The translations under genes and the position numbers were made by a program. Below, piece by piece: positions 61,790-64,000 of a stretch of DNA of 64,000 nt. Below the pieces are notes generated by a model. The model was given only the letters and a program-made list of their open reading frames with translations, had not been told where the DNA came from and ran no database searches. Source of the stretch: Allobosea sp. UNC402CLCol (lineage in GTDB: Bacteria; Pseudomonadota; Alphaproteobacteria; Rhizobiales; Beijerinckiaceae); assembly GCF_000745475.1 (NCBI RefSeq), contig NZ_JQJJ01000003.1, positions 1-64,000 on the forward strand, in the 5' to 3' direction. The first letter of the stretch is position 1. Each line of letters begins with the position of its first letter.

Positions 61790-62186
61790 GGTTCATTTGG
61801 GCCGATCAGATATTCCGATCGGCTTTGAAAGCGTCCAGGGGCGGCGGGGCAAGTCCACCGTCTCTTGAAGGAACCTTAGCGCGAGCTATGTGGTTGTCAG
61901 CGTGGCATCCTCGGATGCCTGCATGCTCTCCAGTTGGATGCGTCGCCGCGGATGTACCGGCCGCACCCGACAGGAGGGCAAAGCCAGTTCCCCGGGGACG
62001 ACCGGACCATCCACGTCCTGGCCAATAACCGAGCTTGGCGAAAGCCAGCCCACTGGGGTTCATCAGGTCTACGGCTCAAATGGGATTGTAGTCTTCATGC
62101 CCCGCAAATCCGGGCGCTTGGTTGATATTGCCTCCTGAATGCGCGCCGCGTAGCATCTTAAAAGCAGCTCCTCACCGGAGGTGGAC
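61790..62186. other. Intergenic stretch, no gene supported
   Basis: About 400 bases between two plus-strand genes. Short overlapping frames on both strands with no motif. Only the ribosome site just before 62187 was recognised. Confidence 0.4.
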
Positions 62187-62744
62187 ATGGCTCTTCCCGA
62201 CGACCTCGTGACTTGGAGCGTCAAGCGCATTGGGCAGAAAATGGGTGATGGCGAATGCTGGAGCATGCTCGAAACCGCCTTGACTGAATGCGGCGGCAAG
62301 ACCTCAACCCAACTCATGGGCGGCAAGGTAGGGCCTGACGGCGATTATATCTGGGGCACACTGGTGAAGGATCTGCGCCGCGATATTGTCGTTGGCGACA
62401 TACTGCAGTTCCGGAACTTCGTCTGGGAGGACAGAACGGAGGTAAAAACGACGCATCCAAACGGTGATTGGGAGACGGGCGGGTCAGCGGTTGAGAAGCG
62501 CCCTCATCATACCGCCATCGTCGAGGATGTCGTCGGCCAAGGCATTGTCGACGTGCTAGAGCAGAACGTCCCTGGAGGCGATCCCATCCATCGCGCACGC
62601 CTGCACGTCGTCTCGTTTCTGGGTCCGAAGATAAAGAAGACCCTGCCTAACGGGGACGTAGTGGAAACTACGCCGAACCACCGCGTCAGCGGCACGGTCT
62701 GGGCATTTCACCCGCAGGTCGCGTTAGCGGCCAAGAAGCCCTGA
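62187..62744 (+). CDS. Protein with a papain/NlpC-like Cys-His pattern (BBC1/AIM3-like), function unknown
   Basis: It has 185 residues from the ATG at 62187, with GGAGGTG a few bases upstream and no signal peptide. Sequence features suggest a papain-like or NlpC/P60-like fold: a Cys at a helix start (MGDGECWSMLETALTECG), the strand VVGDILQFRNFVW, a His in KRPHHTAIVEDVVGQGIVDV, and VLEQNVPGG, which together would form a Cys-His-polar triad. The pattern resembles the C-terminal domain of fungal BBC1/AIM3 proteins and related NlpC/P60 relatives (GDIxQF, HTAIV). This is pattern recognition only, so peptidase activity is a hypothesis. No operon partner is evident. Confidence 0.6.
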   Translation: MALPDDLVTWSVKRIGQKMGDGECWSMLETALTECGGKTSTQLMGGKVGPDGDYIWGTLVKDLRRDIVVGDILQFRNFVWEDRTEVKTTHPNGDWETGGSAVEKRPHHTAIVEDVVGQGIVDVLEQNVPGGDPIHRARLHVVSFLGPKIKKTLPNGDVVETTPNHRVSGTVWAFHPQVALAAKKP

Positions 62745-63238
62745 AGCCTAAGCAGTGACCTAGCTACCAATCTCCCATACGAGCGCGACCGGCGTCTCGT
62801 CTCTTCTCGAGGCTGCGATGCCATTTCGCGCCGACTCGATCACTTGGGTCGAAATCCTCCCTCTTAATCGCGTCGCGAAATCTCCCCGCCCACTCCACGG
62901 GGGGCCCACGCCTCCTGTCCGCGGCGCTATGACGCCAAAGCGACCGCCACTTCGTTCATCTGCAATGCAATGAGGCGTTGTTAAGCCGATCAGACGCCGC
63001 AGACTCCACAACGCTTACCCTGCGGACCGGCCGATCCAGCGCCCTTATCCAGGCCGCCGCAGCGCCGAACTCAAATCAGCTCCTGATCGATCAGCTGGCC
63101 ATCACGCTCCTGACGCATCATCGTGCCGATGACGTGGAGCCCGATTTGCCAATCGGTGAACCACGATCGATCCGGCGCAGGCGTCCGGCCGCGGACGCCC
63201 TATCCAGCTTGATCTCGACCTGATGCAGCAATTCCTGG
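62745..63238. other. Convergent intergenic stretch, no gene seen
   Basis: About 490 bases between the end of the gene at 62187-62744 and the end of the helicase gene. Frames are short and Arg/Ser-rich. Nothing recognised; no T-tract terminator was found. Confidence 0.4.
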
Positions 63239-64000
63239 TCATCGCCACATGCCTCGCATCTTGGCCCTGACATCGACCTTAGGCCCGCCTGATGGTGCCC
63301 GCTTGGCGTCTGCGGCCGCGATCGGCCAGGCAGTCCGCTCGAACTGACCAAGCACCGCGTTCGGAATGAAGCGGGTCCGATTAGCGTAGACATGACGGTC
63401 GCTAGTGGCGGATTGGCCGTGCGTGAAGAAGCGTTGCGGGACGACAAGATGCAGATCGTCCTTCGCCCGCGTCATCGCGACATAGAGCAAGCGACGCTCC
63501 TCCTCGATCTCGTCACGTGCGCCGGCGCCAAGATCGATCGGAATGCAGCCATCGACGGTGTTCATCACGAAGACCGACTTCCACTCCTGCCCCTTGGCGG
63601 AATGGATCGTCGACAGGATCAGGTAGTCCTCGTCGAGATGTGGCACGCCGGATTGGTCGCTGGTCGCGTCCGGCGGATCGAGCGTCAATTCGGTCAGGAA
63701 GCGCTCACGCGACGGGTAGCCCCCGGCGATCTGTTCGAGCTGCACGAGATCAGCCTGCCGCGTGCTGGCATCTTCGTGGATACGCTCCAAGTGAGGCTCA
63801 TACCAGCGGCGGGCGCGCTCAATCTCGGCCGGCCACCCTACGGTGCCGGCGCGCAGCTCGCTGACGGCGGCGACGAATGACGCCCAATCGTCACCGGCCC
63901 GCGGCGGAGCCGGAGCGTTCTCAAGAGCCTCGAGAGGCACTGAGGCCCGCGCGACATGTTCCAGGACGCGCTGCGCCGAGGTCGGGCCAACGCCGGGCAA
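63239..64000 (-). CDS. UvrD/Rep-type ATP-dependent DNA helicase, C-terminal part (5' end outside window)
   Basis: The frame is open to the right edge, so only 253 or so C-terminal residues are seen. Helicase motif V region is LILSTIHSAKGQEWKSVFVM, then NTVDGCIPIDLGAG; motif VI is IEEERRLLYVAMTRAKDDLHLV. These are the superfamily 1A domain 2A blocks that couple ATP hydrolysis to 3'-5' unwinding. The visible N-terminal side begins PGVGPTSAQRVLEHV, a helix-hairpin-helix-like patch found in the 2B or accessory region of UvrD-like proteins of this group. The C-terminal tail (about 60 residues) is basic, with no nuclease domain. Confidence 0.9.
   Translation of the reverse strand: MPGVGPTSAQRVLEHVARASVPLEALENAPAPPRAGDDWASFVAAVSELRAGTVGWPAEIERARRWYEPHLERIHEDASTRQADLVQLEQIAGGYPSRERFLTELTLDPPDATSDQSGVPHLDEDYLILSTIHSAKGQEWKSVFVMNTVDGCIPIDLGAGARDEIEEERRLLYVAMTRAKDDLHLVVPQRFFTHGQSATSDRHVYANRTRFIPNAVLGQFERTAWPIAAADAKRAPSGGPKVDVRAKMRGMWR

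Noticed and set aside
1..64000. CRISPR arrays, rRNA, tRNA, prophage modules
   Set aside because: Looked for regularly spaced direct repeats, conserved RNA boxes and phage structural genes on both strands; none were seen.

Overview
The window reads as chromosomal DNA of a high-GC alphaproteobacterium of the order Hyphomicrobiales (Rhizobiales), perhaps a Bosea-like soil or root-associated organism. This is inferred from gene content and codon use, because no rRNA, tRNA or other taxonomic marker gene lies in the window. The clues are a DUF1236 protein, PRC-barrel and KGG-repeat stress proteins, a stand-alone LigD-type ligase, CUT1/polyamine/dipeptide ABC cassettes with dedicated regulators, and orphan small proteins typical of this order. 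No CRISPR array, prophage or intact insertion sequence was found.

Layout. 1-6.9 kb: the 3' end of one autotransporter gene, a double winged-helix regulator, and a second, 4.8-kb autotransporter gene with PATR repeats. 7.3-8.3 kb: a Phd/PIN toxin-antitoxin pair and a decayed IS3-type orfA. 8.5-15.5 kb: a siderophore uptake operon (FecI-type sigma factor, FecR, TonB receptor with STN domain, Tat-exported FhuD-like binding protein, double-length FhuB-like permease) with no ATPase. 15.9-21.8 kb: a GlxA-type regulator divergent from a polyamine-type ABC transporter and a proline racemase-superfamily enzyme whose second catalytic Cys is Gly. 21.8-28.3 kb: a low-density stretch of stress genes and gene relics (LysR tail, DUF892, exonuclease III), DUF763 and a cardiolipin synthase-like protein. 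28.3-30.5 kb: LysR divergent from a SnoaL-like/SDR pair. 30.8-38.2 kb: LacI regulator, CUT1 sugar transporter and a GH127 arabinofuranosidase. 39-42.6 kb: KGG-repeat protein, RES/Xre toxin-antitoxin pair, arsR, arsC relic, arsH. 43-54.5 kb: a peptide-type binding protein and M81 (MlrC) peptidase, facing a CapA-family protein and a complete Dpp-like transporter with fused ATPases, plus a divergent LysR. 54.6-64 kb: IS630 relic, GAF-GGDEF-EAL protein, LigD-type ligase, cold-shock protein, orphan MlaD, several very small proteins, a papain-like-fold candidate and the C-terminal part of a UvrD-family helicase.

Functionally the window is an accessory catabolic and stress region. It holds several independent import-and-degrade cassettes, each with its own regulator, separated by short graveyards of decayed genes. 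The items most worth a second look are the M81/CapA/Dpp peptide cassette with two binding proteins, the Cys/Gly racemase homologue with its transporter, the ATPase-less Fhu operon, the paired LacI operators, and two tiny membrane proteins sharing a PL(E/D)FW(V/L)WLAVA motif.
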